From Mnemiopsis leidyi (lineage: Eukaryota > Ctenophora > Tentaculata > Lobata > Bolinopsidae), in assembly GCA_000226015.1 (NCBI GenBank), contig JH153043.1, positions 94,331-158,330 on the forward strand: a stretch of 64,000 bases of DNA, read 5' to 3'. Positions 10,846-62,514 of this stretch are shown piece after piece (the first letter of the stretch is position 1; every line of letters begins with the position of its first letter). The translations under genes were made by a program, and so were the position numbers. The notes beneath the pieces were generated by a model. The model ran no database searches, was not told the origin of the DNA, and saw only the letters and a list, made by a program, of their open reading frames with translations.

Positions 10846-12294
10846 CTATTTAATGTTCTCCCTCTCACGTAGATTTTTCTTCCACTTGTTTCTGCGGTAA
10901 GATTTCTCGCCCTTTCTAAAGTTGTGCCAACCAAGACACACAGGATTATCGCTGACGGGGTGCTTGTTTATCCTGTGTATGATCGGTCCTAAACGATAAT
11001 GTCGATATTTGTGTTCGTTTGGGTAGAGATCTGCGAACTGGATACCGTACTCTTTCTCAGTGTCGTGAAAGACTGGTTTCGACCTCTCGGGTCCCAGAGA
11101 CCAGTACTCTGCCTCAGAGAGAATGTCTTCTGGTAACAGCCTGGTATGGGAGAACGGAGTTTTTATTTAAATGGGGGGCTGAAAAATACTTTTTCCGTCT
11201 CAAAACAATAGACAATTATAAATCAGGTATTTTTCTATGTTCTTCAAAATATCGAGCAAAAATAAAGATGTAATGACAAGGTGTAGTAAGTGTAGAGTTC
11301 AATCGACTACAACCGCTTCAAGCAGCCTCACATCCTGGCCTTTAGTCTTAGCCGGGTTTTAAGCGGTTTTAAAACAGTAGTTAACAGCCTTGAACTATTA
11401 CTTGAGAGTGACATCCTACAAAAATGATACATTTTCTAAGCGGGTTCATCACCAAAATTTAGCGGCAGCTCTTAGTCCAGTTCTACGGTTATACGACTGT
11501 TCTAGACGATTTTAAACTTTAAGTGTAATTTAGCAGTACAACTTCAAAACGGTTCGGCAGCGGTTCGACCCATTGGCCGTTAAGTGAATCGAGAAAGTTT
11601 TAATGATCAATTGTTTTACTTACCCATGCTTAATGGCTTTCCTTATGGACGACTTCAGTTTCCGCTGCATTTTCGAACAAACGCCCAACTCTTCTGCTGT
11701 CTTCATTTCTTTATCCCTAAAATAAAAAGTAATAAGCAGCAGTCGCACTAACAGCTCGTCGCAAGTTTTTAGGAGTAGAATAAAACTAAAACATGTAAGA
11801 AAATTAGTCTGCGTCAAAATTAGCACAAAATGTAACGAAAGCAAAAATGTAAAAAACGCACAAAATGAAGAAAAAATAAGCACAAAATGTCAAGAAAGAA
11901 CAAAGAGTAGAGAAAAGGAACCTGATAAATTGGTCAAGAACAAGGACATCTCTGTAGTCAAAATCTTGAAGATTATTCTGACACAACCAGCACCCCTCAT
12001 CCAATGCGATGTTTGGGTTTCTAGAAGGTACTAAGGGTGGTGCTTCGCTGCTCCGGTTTCCAACGAACACTGCTTTGCTAGGTATCTGAGGGGGTTTAGA
12101 ATTAGGTTACACGAGCAGCTCTCCTAAACAAAATACTAATTTATCTGAAACCTTAGAAAAACCCTAAGATCACCACTGTATTAGTAAATGATTGTACTGA
12201 CCTCAGGAGGTTTGCTGGTGTAAGATGCTATCTGGGAAGTGAAGGCTGAACAAAGTGGTCGTCCCACTTTAATGAGCGAGTGTCGGAGTGACAT
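10846..12294 (-). CDS. MRPS18A: Mitochondrial ribosomal protein bS18m (MRPS18A-like)
   Basis: Four exons: 12202-12294 (ATG start), 11922-12085, 11624-11716, 10846-11140. Phases agree, giving 214 aa; human MRPS18A is about 196. The first exon encodes a basic, hydroxylated N-terminus typical of a mitochondrial presequence (MSLRHSLIKVGRPL). The S18 core is in exon 2 (GCWLCQNNL, then DYRDVLVLDQFIR) and exon 3, which ends in a basic helix (KLKSSIRKAIKHGLLP across the junction), matching the family order of CxxC, DVxxLxQFI and AxxxGLLP. The C-terminal exon (LPEDILSEAEYW ... NPVCLGWHNF) resembles the MRPS18A extension rather than the B or C paralogue. It is a protein of the mitochondrial small ribosomal subunit. 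Confidence 0.85.
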
Positions 12295-13716
12295 TCTAGT
12301 TCTACGAGATGGTTAGTTATTCGTTCTAGGAGATGGTTAGACATTATTTTGGACAGGCCAGAAAGTCAGAGTAAGAGAGTTTTTGTAGAACTTAGAGTAA
12401 GGATACAAGCAATGTAGTAGGGATGCAAGCAGTGTAGAATAATGCCTAATACCAATAGCAGTTAACCAGAAGTCTTATCGAACAAATCCCGACGTTACAG
12501 TTTTAAAGAATAAAACAAGGAGTAGCTATATAAAATATTTGACAAACTTTATAGTCCAGCAAGATTACAAACTCCAATTTATCGTTATTTGGGGGCGATG
12601 AACCCCTTATTTTCATAAACAATAAAATTGATTAGATTATAGCCAAATCTTCCGATATCCCGAAATAAATGCAAAAAGCACAAAATGATAAATGTTCTTA
12701 ATGAAAAGATTAATAAGTATGTAATAAAGATAAAATTTATCAACTTGAACAAAAGAATTGTCATTTGTTTGCACCTCAGAGCTAAGTTCAAATTAGAACC
12801 ATGGATTCCAACATATCAACTGCAATACAACTGTATGTACAAAAAGCAATTTTCCAAACAATGTACCTTGTCAATTTGATAGAAGGCATTTTCTTTGGAG
12901 ATTTAGTCACAAAATCACCATTCAATCAAAAAATCATCAGTGCTTTTTCAAAAATTTACGAGGGTTCATTGAGGGTTCAATCCTTGACGGTTTCCTCGGA
13001 CATTCGGTGTCTCGGAGTTGGGTGATGTCGGATAGTTGGCGCGCTGCCAAATCTTGTTAGACACGGGGAATCAGCTCTGAAAAAGTTAACAATCAGCTTC
13101 ACCATCAAAAAATGTTGTTTAGTTGTCGCATTAAACAATTAACAAATATCTCACAGTCACAAGAACTCTTTGAATTCAAAACAGCATAATTAACAGTGAT
13201 TTTCACGGCCGTAAATCACAGGCGAAATAGTAGAAATTATTAGTTAGATTGGCTTCCCGATACACTAGTCCGGTCGTAACCATGACAACCTGTAACATCA
13301 CCATAGCAACTTGTGATTAACAGAGGTTTTGACGATTTGATTGGAACACAAAAGTTATTAATGCGAACACGGGTCTCTTCTTACCGAGGGAGGGGACTGC
13401 TCTTGGGAGGAATTTTAGTAATTTCCTGGTTTTGGACTGTACATTATTCAGTGAATTTACAAAATTACAGTGAAGTTAGTAGTTAGCCGGTTAACGATAG
13501 GACAAGAAGTGTTCGTGTGAAGACAAAGAATTTAATTGGTTACAAAGAATGTACTTTCTGTAAAATTTCCCTTCTTTCGCTGCGTTTAACTTAAAGTTTA
13601 AAAACATCCAAAATCATCAACACCCGCTTTGTCACTGAGTTTACCATACAAACGTTAGAAACCATCTAACAATGTAAGAAGGCTCGATCGCAAAATTCTT
13701 TTTGAAGTACAAACAG
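12295..13716. other. Non-coding stretch upstream of MRPS18A
   Basis: Contains the presumed MRPS18A promoter at its left edge. One short cluster of motifs near 13276-13312 (gtaaccatgacaac, then atcaccatagcaac) recurs elsewhere in the window. No gene seen. Confidence 0.4.
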
Positions 13717-13987
13717 ACAAACAAACAAACAAACAAACAAACAAACAAACAAACAAACAAACAAACAAACAAACAACAAACAAACAACAAACAAACAACA
13801 AACAAACAAACAAACAAACAAACAAACAAACAAACAAACAAACAAACAAACAAACAAACAAACAAACAAACAAACAAANNNNNNNNNNNACAAACAAACA
13901 AACAAACAAACAAACAAACAAACAAACAAACAAACAAACAAACAAACAAACAAACAAACAAACAAACAAACAAACAAACAAACAAAC
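13717..13987. repeat. (CAAA)n microsatellite with assembly gap
   Basis: About 270 bases of ACAA tetranucleotide, interrupted by a few ACAA/CAA phase slips near 13774-13805 and by 11 N at 13879-13889. Any open frames across it are simple-repeat artefacts. Confidence 0.95.
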
Positions 13988-14518
13988 CTGTCTGCTTGGA
14001 CTCCAACGTCAACAGAGTAACCATCACGCAGCGAGTCCGAGTGTAGGAAGTCCATACACAGAGACACACTAGAGTCTTTAGTGAGGTCACGAGATGTCAT
14101 GCTCTCGCGCGAACTGCGGGAGTTTCACTTTGTCATGTGAGTTAACCTTATCTAAACTTGACATGTCTTGTTAGACAGGGTTTTTAAATTCAGAAAGTCT
14201 TTAGAAATGCGCTCAAAACCTTAGGCTTGTTCTTGGAAAATGTTTGGTTTCAAATTCTCAAAGCGTTTGTTGCAGTTCGCAAGAAATCTTAAGTGCCAGC
14301 CACGAGTGTCAAGTTATCAGTCAGAGAAGTTGGAACAGAAATCAGAAAACGGTTGAAAACTGTCAAGAATATTAGCACAAGAAGTCGTATTGGTGATGTT
14401 ATTTGTCGGCTTATGTTTTATTTGCCATCACTTTGATCCCTGTTTTAAACACCAGCTAACAATTCACGCCCCATTTACTCTGTCCTGTAAGAAACAAATC
14501 AAGTTTCCATGTCTTTCT

Positions 14519-17500
14519 TTACCTGTCAATGTCAGGAATCTCAATGTCGGTCGAAGCGAAGTCGACCCGGCGGTGTTTATCAGAGAGATGTGAGGAGGAG
14601 GATGAGTTGTGTTTATCGGAGGAGAGATGGGGAGCGGAGAGAGAGCTGTGGTGTTTGCCAGGGTGGTTGGAATTACTGAGAAGAGGAGTACTTTCCACCT
14701 CACTGTCCTCGTCTGAAGTGGCAGGAGACTTCATGTTCACCTGGAGGGGTAGCTTTGTTATCTGCACTGATTTGTGTGCTGGCAGTTACTGAGGTGCTTC
14801 GTGTGTTTGAAATTTGGTGCATGTTGGATTTACTTTTTAAAGTTAGACCTCACTTCAAAGAATTTGACTTAATTGCAATTGAGCAAATCCGCGTCGCTCG
14901 CTTTTACTAAGTTGATTTTTTCGTTTGATAAGTTAAGCATTTTCCCCTGAAAATGTTCTGATTCGTAATGACAAGTTCAAGCTTAACACACCCATCATAA
15001 TTTTCGAATTATTGACGTGTCACGACAAAGTGATGGATGAAAGCACTATCTAACGCCACTATGAAAATTTTTGTGGGACCCCCAGGCTCAAACTGAATTT
15101 ACAGCCCTGCCGGCTGCTTTCAAGGTAGATTAACCAATCTCGTGTTTCATCATACCTTTCCAGGTCCCAACTTCAGGAGATATAATGAAATATGAGATTT
15201 AGAGGAAGAAACAGGTAACTAAAAGTCAGCTAAGTAATGAGAGTGTAGCGCACACTCGTACAAAGGTAATCTTCTTAACAACTGACAGTGTCGATCTAAC
15301 ATACCTCGATGATTGGGTTGAAGTTAATGTCGGAGGTGGCTTTAGTGAGGAGCTCCCTGGAGATCTTCCTCTCCGTGAGATGAAGATGGTTGTCTGATGT
15401 TGTCTTCTTGGGCAGGTCGCTGTGTTGAAGAGAGGTGTTGCTGGGAAGAGACACACTGCTGCTCATCTTGTTCTTCCCACGACCGTCAAACGTCAGCAGG
15501 CACCGAGAGGAGAGAGGGACCTGGTGGACAGTAATTTAGACAAGACGTTTAGACATGACGTTTAGAGATAACACCGACCACAACCGGCATTTGTCTTGCC
15601 GCGGTAGCCGCTTTACGGTGTTTCTAAACGGCTTTATTTGAGAGATTAACTGCCGGGCGGTTGCACCAAAATTTCCACACATGGTCCTCTGACATAGATG
15701 TATTTTATAGATATTGACCCCAAAAAATATATTTTGTGAATTTTAGTTTGAAAATTTCAGAAATTCGAGGCACCTCTTCACGGGCACTGTCTAGTGTCCA
15801 CTAATACCCAAATGTTAGATTTATATGAGTAAGCTTATATAAGTAGCTTCTTGTGATTGACTGAAAAGTGTGGGATTGCTTCATCTTGGGTAAAGCTGTC
15901 GGTATGCAGAGGGATGGTTTACCGTGTATGGTAAGAGATTTCAGTCAAAGTGTTGATTGGTAAACTGACACACACGGACGACACTGCTGTCCCCACATAC
16001 TCGAAACTGCCTGGCGCTGCCAAGCTTGCAATGGGTACGTGTCACGCTTCGACAGCACTTATTATCGGTTCCTGATTCTTGTCATTGGCATCATTTTTCG
16101 CTTTCACATCGTATTTGAATATGGTGCTGACATTGTGTAACTTTTTACGTTACACATTGCCATTCGTTTGCCAAGCAAATTTCAAATATTTGTGTGGACA
16201 GCGTTTTCAAACTGCCATTTTAAAAGTTGAACTATAGACATTTGTACATTCCCTTTGGATGACATACGAAAATTGGGCATTCAATTGATGGATCCAAATA
16301 AACCGAGTCATCACGGAAGTATGAAATTGAAGACCATACTCGTTTGGATCATTTCTCTACATTATGTGTCCCATCTTAGTCTTTTAAAAATCTTCTTTAC
16401 ACTCATACACTATAACACTTAACAGGTTTAAGTTCTCGACCAAGATGAGGAGAGGAAGTAGCCCTAACTTACCTTGTTCAAATTCTCGTTATCACAGGTG
16501 GGTCCTTGTCTGAGGTTCGGAGGGGGAAGTATCTCCTGACTCTTATCTGCTGCTGACGTGCTCTCTGCTCGGCCCGATAAAAAAGGACGATGTTGTCTGG
16601 TGGATCTGAAAGAGAAGGAAATTAATTTAACGTTGGTTTTGTTGAAAGTCGACATTATATAAGTCTACTATTTAGATCCTCTGTTGGCATTGACTTCTTA
16701 GATGTACACCATTAAAATGCAGTACGATCTAGAATCCAGATGTCTATTCTTTACAATACAAAAGCATAATAATCTTTTGTCATTATAAGCGTAATCGGTT
16801 ATTCGGTCTCTCATTTGCATAAAGAATTATAAGTTTAAGGGTTAGCCACTCAAGTCTGTCATGAATTAACATCCCAATTGATACAATGGCTGACGAATAA
16901 AACTGTCAATACGAGACTTAGTAGACTGATTAGACAGAGTCCCTGTTATCTTTTCCCAGTCGTCCATCAGCTCTACAACTGTCCAGTATAAGCTTTTTTG
17001 TTTGTTTGCTAGCTTTTAAAATCTAGCAGACGAAAAAACTGATTTGATGTATGATAAGTGCTCCAAATTCTGTGCGACTGACATTCCGAAAAAGTAAAAA
17101 TGTTCCACATAGCACCTGACGTGAACCCAGATCGTTACATGTTTATTGAGTCTTGTTGTGCAGAATCTCCGGTGTTGAGCACAACAATTGTCTCTTAATA
17201 ATCACGTGTTAATAATCACGTGTCAGTCGTCTTGATGTCCGGGTCAAGGTCCGTGTATTACAATGAGTCATTGATAGCACTCTATTTATATCAGAGTTAA
17301 AAGTAGTAACAAGGACTGAAGAGTGACACACATCTCATTATAGCGGACTCCTCCTTCACGAAGTTACACTCTAGAACTCCTCGGTTTACCAGTGTATGTC
17401 CTCTTTGCGTCAACATGGTAACAAACTACATCCGCAATGACATCACCATAACAACATACTACACCTTCAATGACGTCACCATAACAACGCGCTAAACGCA

Positions 17501-17700
17501 CCCCACGGACCACGACCTCTCCGAATACCCCAAATCTCACCACCGGTGTGTCACCGGTCTAGACCCAAACAAGGCCAGCCAGGAGAGCGATGTTTCGGTT
17601 AGTGTGTGTGTGTGTGCGTGAGTGTGTATGAACTGTGAAGTGTGAAGCTGTACAACTACCTGATGACAGGACTCTGAGATACAGAGTTCCCGGCAAGCAT
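14519..17700 (-). CDS. Unrecognised Ser-rich, probably disordered protein
   Basis: Four exons with matching phases: 17660-17700 (ATG, MLAGNSVSQSPVI), 16473-16605, 15305-15520, 14519-14761; 210 aa in total. The last two exons are the most convincing (strong GT/AG sites, no stops). The protein is rich in Ser, Asp, His and Lys, with no membrane segment or signal peptide. Notable short motifs are RCLLTFDGRGK, an acidic/dileucine-like SEVESTPLL and a Ser/His run before the C-terminal DIEIPDIDR. I do not recognise the family; a scaffold or phosphoregulated adaptor is only a guess. Intron 1 holds two CACCATAACAAC motifs, one joined to a CRE-like TGACGTCA (about 17471). A further donor/acceptor pair close to the stop could change the last residues. 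Confidence 0.65.
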
Positions 17701-19013
17701 TATCACACAGCCCTTATCTGATACACTCCAGCATACAGCTATCTCTCTCTCCCCGACACACGACCTTCCTTCGTTCGGTGGGTTTATTTTTAGTGGCCGA
17801 TACTCTGTCCGTGTTCTGTTTCTTCTCCCTAATCATGTGATGTAATGTCACGTGACTGAGCGACAAAACTTAGCTCATTAACGCCAATAATGACAGGGAA
17901 ACGAGACGTGGAGAATCCGCGTAGTCAGACTTCACTAGGTATTTGTTGATAGTTGGGAGGTCACGCCGTCCTTTGTAAACGTCCACGGGAACTTCTACGG
18001 GAAACTCCACGGGAACTTCCACAACTTTTCAGAAATGATATAACTGTGTGTCGTGCTAAGAATTTAAGGCAGGAGAGTGAAATTTTGATTTTTTTGCTCT
18101 TGATTCAAAATGAGCTGTCACTATATTCCTGAACATATGACATCATCACGGCGCGTTGTTTAGGGGCGTATAACGCATTCCTCGTGACGTCAGTAGAAAA
18201 CGTAAGTGTGATTACAACACGTGCTAGCATATCCTACTCCTGAAATTATGCAGTGCCTACTGGGCGCTGTGTCGTGTGTTTCATCAAACCATTCTTTCCG
18301 CTGTTTCTGGGTATGTTTGAAAATTTATGCCATGCATGCATATTAGCTAGTTAACTCCGTTCTTTGCAAATATTTCTCGATCGCTAAGCCGTTTGATCAT
18401 CTCATTTTGTTGTGTAGGCGTTGAAATGCGCAGTTAGCACTTCAGCCCTTTGTTGTACATCAGCCACACCGGCACTCAGTTTTTTTAGCAATCGCGATCT
18501 TTCGAATTGGAACGTTAGATTCGTTTTTGATTTTCGCAGCCATTACAGTTTCGTGTAACTGAATCTCGCATGGTCTTAATGCTCCGCTTTTACGGAAACC
18601 CAATTCCTACATGGAAGAGTCTGTAATTTTCAAAGCAAAGCTCTCTAATTTTTATCATACACACTTTACCCAAGAACCCTTGTTAGCGTTTAATTTATCT
18701 GTAAGTGTAATAGCCTTTGACTTTGCGCCGAAGTGCAACTTAGTTTTCCATTTTGAACACTGATCGATAATCAGCAATTTGAATTATTCCATTTTTGTTG
18801 CAGTCTGCAGATAACTAGGTAGATAAGTAATTAACACAAATCGCTTTTCACTTAAACAGCGAGCCAAACTTTTTCTCTAGCAGTCGCTCGCCGAAATAAG
18901 ACACATTGTATGAAGTGCTGGGGGCACCCCAACTCCCCAATTCAGGCCCTCCCCCAATTCCAAGTAGTATATTTATCTCATATGCATCTCCAACCCAGCT
19001 CTAGCAAGTTACC
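17701..19013. other. Divergent intergenic region
   Basis: Separates the minus-strand Ser-rich gene from the plus-strand mucin-like gene. No gene seen; it should contain both promoters. A gt-rich run lies just inside the neighbouring intron near 17600-17625. Confidence 0.35.
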
Positions 19014-19490
19014 ATGACGATGATTATTGCAGCAGCGTTGTGTCTCCTTCTCCACATCTCCACTCCTTCACCCACCCCAGAACACTTCCCAGTTACCACC
19101 GCCGACCCGACCTCGGATGTTCCTGGAGTCTTCACGTCCGAGTTAACTGTTCCCGCCAACAAAACTCTCCCTAAAAGTACCGAAAGTACAGCCTTCACCG
19201 GCACTGTGTCCACCGAACAAGGGTCGAGTAGCGCCACAGTGTCCAGCTCTTTCACGGGAAGTGACACGATGGGGACGACAAACTATCCTACAGTGGAGCA
19301 GCCTGGTACAGACGATGTAGAGGAGCAGAATGAGACTGAGGAGGCAGGAAATGATACAGAGGGAGGGAACGAGGTTGTTAACGAAACGGAGGTTGAGGAG
19401 GAGAGTGGTGCTGGAACGAAACAGATATCCAGCGTTCTTATCAGCGTCGTACTTTCATCGATACTCGTAAGTGCTTGTGTGTATGTTTGA
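19014..19490 (+). CDS. Mucin-like cell-surface protein (GPI-anchored or single-pass)
   Basis: Intronless frame of 158 aa starting at ATG 19014 in good context (ttaccatga). Residues 1-16 form a hydrophobic signal peptide (MIIAAALCLLLHIS). The middle is Ser/Thr/Pro-rich (about 20-95), then Glu/Asp-rich with three NxT sequons (about 100-130). The last ~20 residues are hydrophobic (VLISVVLSSILVSACVYV) with no cytoplasmic tail, which favours a GPI-anchor signal over a transmembrane protein. No domain is recognisable. It fits an O-glycosylated surface or mucus coat protein. Its 3' end faces the 3' end of pecanex, with a 53-bp minisatellite between. Confidence 0.65.
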   Translation: MTMIIAAALCLLLHISTPSPTPEHFPVTTADPTSDVPGVFTSELTVPANKTLPKSTESTAFTGTVSTEQGSSSATVSSSFTGSDTMGTTNYPTVEQPGTDDVEEQNETEEAGNDTEGGNEVVNETEVEEESGAGTKQISSVLISVVLSSILVSACVYV

Positions 19491-19760
19491 GGGTGTTGTG
19501 ACTATCTATAAAATGAAGTTGGAGTGGGACAATTTAAATTTTAAATTATTAATGACCAATGACCAATTTACCCAGCTCCACGTCTGACTAAGTCACATTT
19601 CAGGTTCCCATTTTGCAGTGAGCTACACAAAGTAGCGAAAAAACACAATTAATAAAGATCTCGGCCGGTCCCGAAAGACAGAAGCACACAAAGAAAGATA
19701 AGTTCAAGAGAGCTACACAAACCCCTGGACTCTAGAGAGTCCTTGTCTCCCATAACATTC

Positions 19761-20059
19761 CTCTCCGAGGTTATCTAGGTTCAGCTAAACACGGTTACCT
19801 GTTCTGGTCGCGACTCTCCGAGGTTATCTAGGTTCAGCTAAACACGGTTACCTGTTCTGGTCGCGACTCTCCGAGGTTATCTAGGTTCAGCTAAACACGG
19901 TTACTTGTTCTGGTCGCGACTCTCCGAGGTTATCTAGGTTCAGCTAAACACGGTTACCTGTTCTGGTCGCGACTCTCCGAGGTTATCTAGTTTCAGCTAA
20001 ACACGGTTACCTGTTCTGGTCGCGACTCTCCGAGGTTATCTAGTTTCAGCTAAACACGG

Positions 20060-20078
<19 letters not shown>
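19761..20078. repeat. 53-bp minisatellite, six copies
   Basis: Six near-identical copies start at 19761, 19814, 19867, 19920, 19973 and 20026 (unit begins ctctccgaggttatctag). Copies differ at only one or two positions, so the array is young. The last copy contains the final codons and the TAA of pecanex (20060-20062). Each unit on the minus strand contains AACAG|GTAACC, a plausible splice donor. Confidence 0.95.
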
Positions 20079-58873
<38,795 letters not shown>

Positions 58874-59962
58874 CTGAAATTGTTGTCCGTCACCTTACTT
58901 TTAGGGATTCAACTAAAAAACAGCTTTGAATTTGAAATATATTGAGGCATACGGGTCTCTAGTCCTAAGGTTGCAAATTCCACAAATTTTAATCTGTTGG
59001 ATACACCTGTTTTAATTACGACGGACAGCTGAGCAAGTAGTCATTACTACAACTTAGTCAGTAGTCAGTACTTCAACTTCCCAGACTTATACAAATAAAA
59101 GTTACAATGTGTTACAACGAATACACCGCACCATCCCCTACTACTGCTACTAAAGTAGGTTAAGAACTCAGTAGGAACCTCATGTTGCACGGACATGCTA
59201 TTTAGTCCTGACTGTAACTCTAAGAATGGGTTTCTAAATATCTTTACTGTTTAAATTTTTAGAGTGCTTTAATTTTGTTAAAACCAATCTGCCAGTATTG
59301 TTACAGGCTAGTCGGGGGGTGAGCGCGAGTGGCTTTTTAAAAACTGTGAAGAAAGAAATGGAGTTCAGATTTAAGACAAAGTTGCTGCCTCAAAAAGTTG
59401 GCGTTTTTTTATCTGGACGTGCTTAAACTCTTTGAAATAGACAAGAGGTAAAAACTTAAGAAGCTCAGGTTAAGCTGCTTGGCAGAGTTTGCGGTTTTTT
59501 CATTTACCATCACGAGTTTTTAGATTTTGTTTGCCACCGCGAGGCGACATGAAATATTTGCGATTTTAACGGTTTTATGCGTTCAGTAAACTTCACTGTC
59601 CTGAAAATAGCAAACTGCCGCTACGATTAAAACCTAATTCCACATGTTATTTTATCCAAATCAAATCATTGAAAACACAAGCCATCTGCTCGACTCACAT
59701 GACCGCCAGAACCTTTCAAAGGATTACTCCAATCTTTTAACCGCAATTTCCCAACATAAACAAATTAGCGTCCGGAGAAACCCAAGCCTGTGACGGCTGC
59801 TCCTTCATCAAGTAAACAATTAGCGCTGTTTGTACAAAGTTCTAGAAAGAATCCCGGTCCTGAAACTTGAAGGAAGAGGGAAAGTTGTAGGACCCGGAAG
59901 TGGGCGCTAATTACACCGGACTAATCACGTTCACCCCATCATGGTCAGGGGTGGGACTGAAA
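58874..59962. other. Upstream of the first pecanex exon found; no gene seen
   Basis: AT-rich with no open frame above background. The missing first exon of pecanex (expected MG..., GGWF-type motif) was looked for on the minus strand here and not found. Confidence 0.35.
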
Positions 59963-59963
59963 A

Positions 59964-60046
<83 letters not shown>

Positions 60047-60298
60047 NNNNNNNNNNNNNNNNNNNNNNNNNNNNNNNNNNNNNNNNNNNNNNNNNNNNNN
60101 NNNNNNNNNNNNNNNNNNNNNNNNNNNNNNNNNNNNNNNNNNNNNNNNNNNNNNNNNNNNNNNNNNNNNNNNNNNNNNNNNNNNNNNNNNNNNNNNNNNN
60201 NNNNNNNNNNNNNNNNNNNNNNNNNNNNNNNNNNNNNNNNNNNNNNNNNNNNNNNNNNNNNNNNNNNNNNNNNNNNNNNNNNNNNNNNNNNNNNNNNN

Positions 60299-60328
<30 letters not shown>
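59963..60328. repeat. (GA)n microsatellite with 252-base gap
   Basis: A dinucleotide run interrupted by N at 60047-60298. The gap size may be an estimate. All reading frames across it are artefacts. Confidence 0.95.
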
Positions 60329-60331
<3 letters not shown>

Positions 60332-60636
60332 TGTAGACAGACTATATCACCTCCAGCTCCCTCCTCCTCTCCCCGTGATTTAATGTCCAAGCTATCTGTA
60401 CGACCCCCGGAAGTAGAATGTCATAGTTACCAAGGTTCACCACACGATCGTTCTCTCCCTTACTCGCTCCCACTTTCTCCCTTGTTTCTCTCCTCTCCTT
60501 TTAGCCGTGCATATATTTAGCATATTTGGGTCGCGACATTCAAATAAATTGGTATTTTTCGCACGTAGGTGCATATTGTAGTTTATACATCAGTCGGCTC
60601 TGACTCCAGTAATTCGCACACAGTGTTTCCTTTGCT

Positions 60637-62514
60637 ATGGGTTTCAAAGTGCTCGGCACGGTTAGTAAATTGCCGTCTTTTTCATTTGATTTTAAGTAAT
60701 TTGATTTGAAAATTCGTGATCCACTTTCAAATTACATCTTATTTGCAAATAATTAGTCACAATCCCAGGGATCTAATTTGTAAATTAATGGTCGCAATCC
60801 GAGAGACTTTAAGATGATTTTATTTTTCCAGATTTTTGTGGTTTTGTGCACTGAAGTGCTAGCCAAAAGTAAAGATGAATCAGACACAGAGCCTAAAGAA
60901 CCTAACAATACAAGTAAATATATTTGAAATCAAATTTTAAGAAACACAAACATAGAATGTGTGATAATAAATAATAACAGTAATAATGTATTTAGTATTC
61001 GTAATATAATTCATTCCGCTTTTTTGCTTTAAATATTAATTCGTTATTTCTTCGTTTGATACCCTATTCACCCGAAATGCCGTGACCACGATGCCGCAGA
61101 CACAATATTAACTAACCTTAGTAGCTATGCCACAAAAATTTTCCGTTATATCCATTGTCAGATCACGTACGTGTAAAGATTTGGGGGTGAGGGGGGAGAG
61201 GAAACTCAAAAATGTCCATACGGATCTTAAAATTTCCATCATTGACATATAATTTTCAAGAATTGCAATAAAATTGATCAAAAACCATTTTAAAATCATT
61301 ATAAGACGCATTTGGTGGTAAACTGCCACAAAACGGTTTAAATTTTAAGGCTAAAAAAGTCGGCGGCGGCTGACGTCCTGCCCCCCTGGGGCAGGACGTC
61401 AGAACCAAAAGATTTTGCCCCAGTGACGTCCTGCTCCACAACAGACAACTTCGCTGGGTAAGGGTTAGGGTTTGTGTTATGGTTAAGGTTTGGGTCGCTG
61501 GGGCAAAAACTCAGGGATAAAATGTTGTGAGGCACGACTTCCTGGTTCAGGACGACGGTAACCAAACAAGTCAATAGGGACCCTGCAATTCCCAAAATCG
61601 ATAGAGTTTTTACTTTCTTTGAGTGCAATTTGTTGTCTTGGGTATGTCTTGTAATTAGGGCCTAATATTGCTCAGGGAGTTCACTTATTAAGTGATAGCC
61701 ATAATGACGGTAACTGATCGTATCGTTTAAGGTCAGAAATGATGCGAGATACGGCTAAATTCAGTTTTGCAAAGGAGCAAAAAGAATAAATTAGAGAATG
61801 TGAAACTGATATATAACCAATAAAAATAGTCTAGTTCTGTGCAAAGACGCTTATTTCGATCGGATGCCCAACTTTTCTCTCCCACATACTAATCTATCCA
61901 TCGATCAGGTGAAAACTGGATGATCTACGGACCAATAATGGTGGCTATCCTACTGATCATCAGCTGTGTGTTTTCCTGTAAACTGCGTAACTGGTATCGC
62001 CGTAATCAGGTCTGGTAGTTTTCTTTAAGATCAACTCGCGTGATCTTTATTTGATCTTTATTTGATAGAGATATATCTGCTAATTCTTACTTGATCATAG
62101 AGAGTATTTTAGAATTTCCTGTTACAGTGATATCTTGAATTTATGACAAGAAACCTGTTTTTACCAATCGTATCTTTTACCGATACCATGGGTGGTTTTA
62201 AAACGCCTCATTAAACTATATAACCACCCACTCTACTACAGATAAAGAAGATGAGTCCAGCTCAGTCCACAGAAGGGAAGAAAAAAGCAGAAAGTGTAAC
62301 GAAGAAAGAGGACCAAGTCGACGGTACGGAATACCGCCTGCTTACCCCAGACTATCGCTCCCGAACCCCCAGCACTCACTCCAACAACCTCCCTCTCCAG
62401 ACGTCTGCTTACCGTCCTATGACAGCGCTAGGCGGAGACGCGCGATACATTCTAATAAGAGACAATGGTACTGACTCTCAGACAACTACTCTAACAAGAG
62501 ATGAGAGAGTTTGA
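60637..62514 (+). CDS. Small type I single-pass membrane protein
   Basis: Four exons: 60637-60660 (MGFKVLGT), 60832-60913, 61909-62009, 62242-62514; phases 0, 1 and 0; 159 aa. Exons 1-2 form a signal peptide (GFKVLGTIFVVLCTEVLA), then a short acidic ectodomain of about 22 residues with an NNTS sequon. Exon 3 is one TM helix (IYGPIMVAILLIISCVFSC) followed by a basic stop-transfer (KLRNWYRR). The ~95-residue cytosolic tail is Ser/Thr/Lys-rich with tyrosine motifs (EYRLL, DYRSRTPS, AYRPM). I do not recognise the family; a receptor accessory or adaptor is possible. Its 5' end is divergent from the pecanex locus, and the promoter should lie at 60350-60636. Confidence 0.7.
61372..61400. repeat. Perfect 13-bp palindrome of MITE ends
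   Basis: gacgtcctgcccc / ggggcaggacgtc around a 3-base centre. It looks like two terminal repeats of the GACGTCCTGC MITE family fused head to head, 24 bases before another family copy. Confidence 0.7.
61425..61556. mobile_element. Second copy of the GACGTCCTGC MITE family
   Basis: Shares gacgtcctgctccacaac, ggtcgctggggcaaaa, atgttgtg-ggcacga and a decayed right end (ttcaggacgac) with 54736-54842. It contains TTAGGGTTT-like sequence in the middle. It lies in intron 2 of the 60637-62514 gene. Confidence 0.6.

Noticed and set aside
13641-14100. Long frames on both strands with (FVCL)n and (NKQT)n proteins
   Set aside because: They are translations of the CAAA microsatellite and its gap.
59900-60390. 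Long ER/LS dipeptide frames
   Set aside because: They are the GA microsatellite plus N, not a gene.
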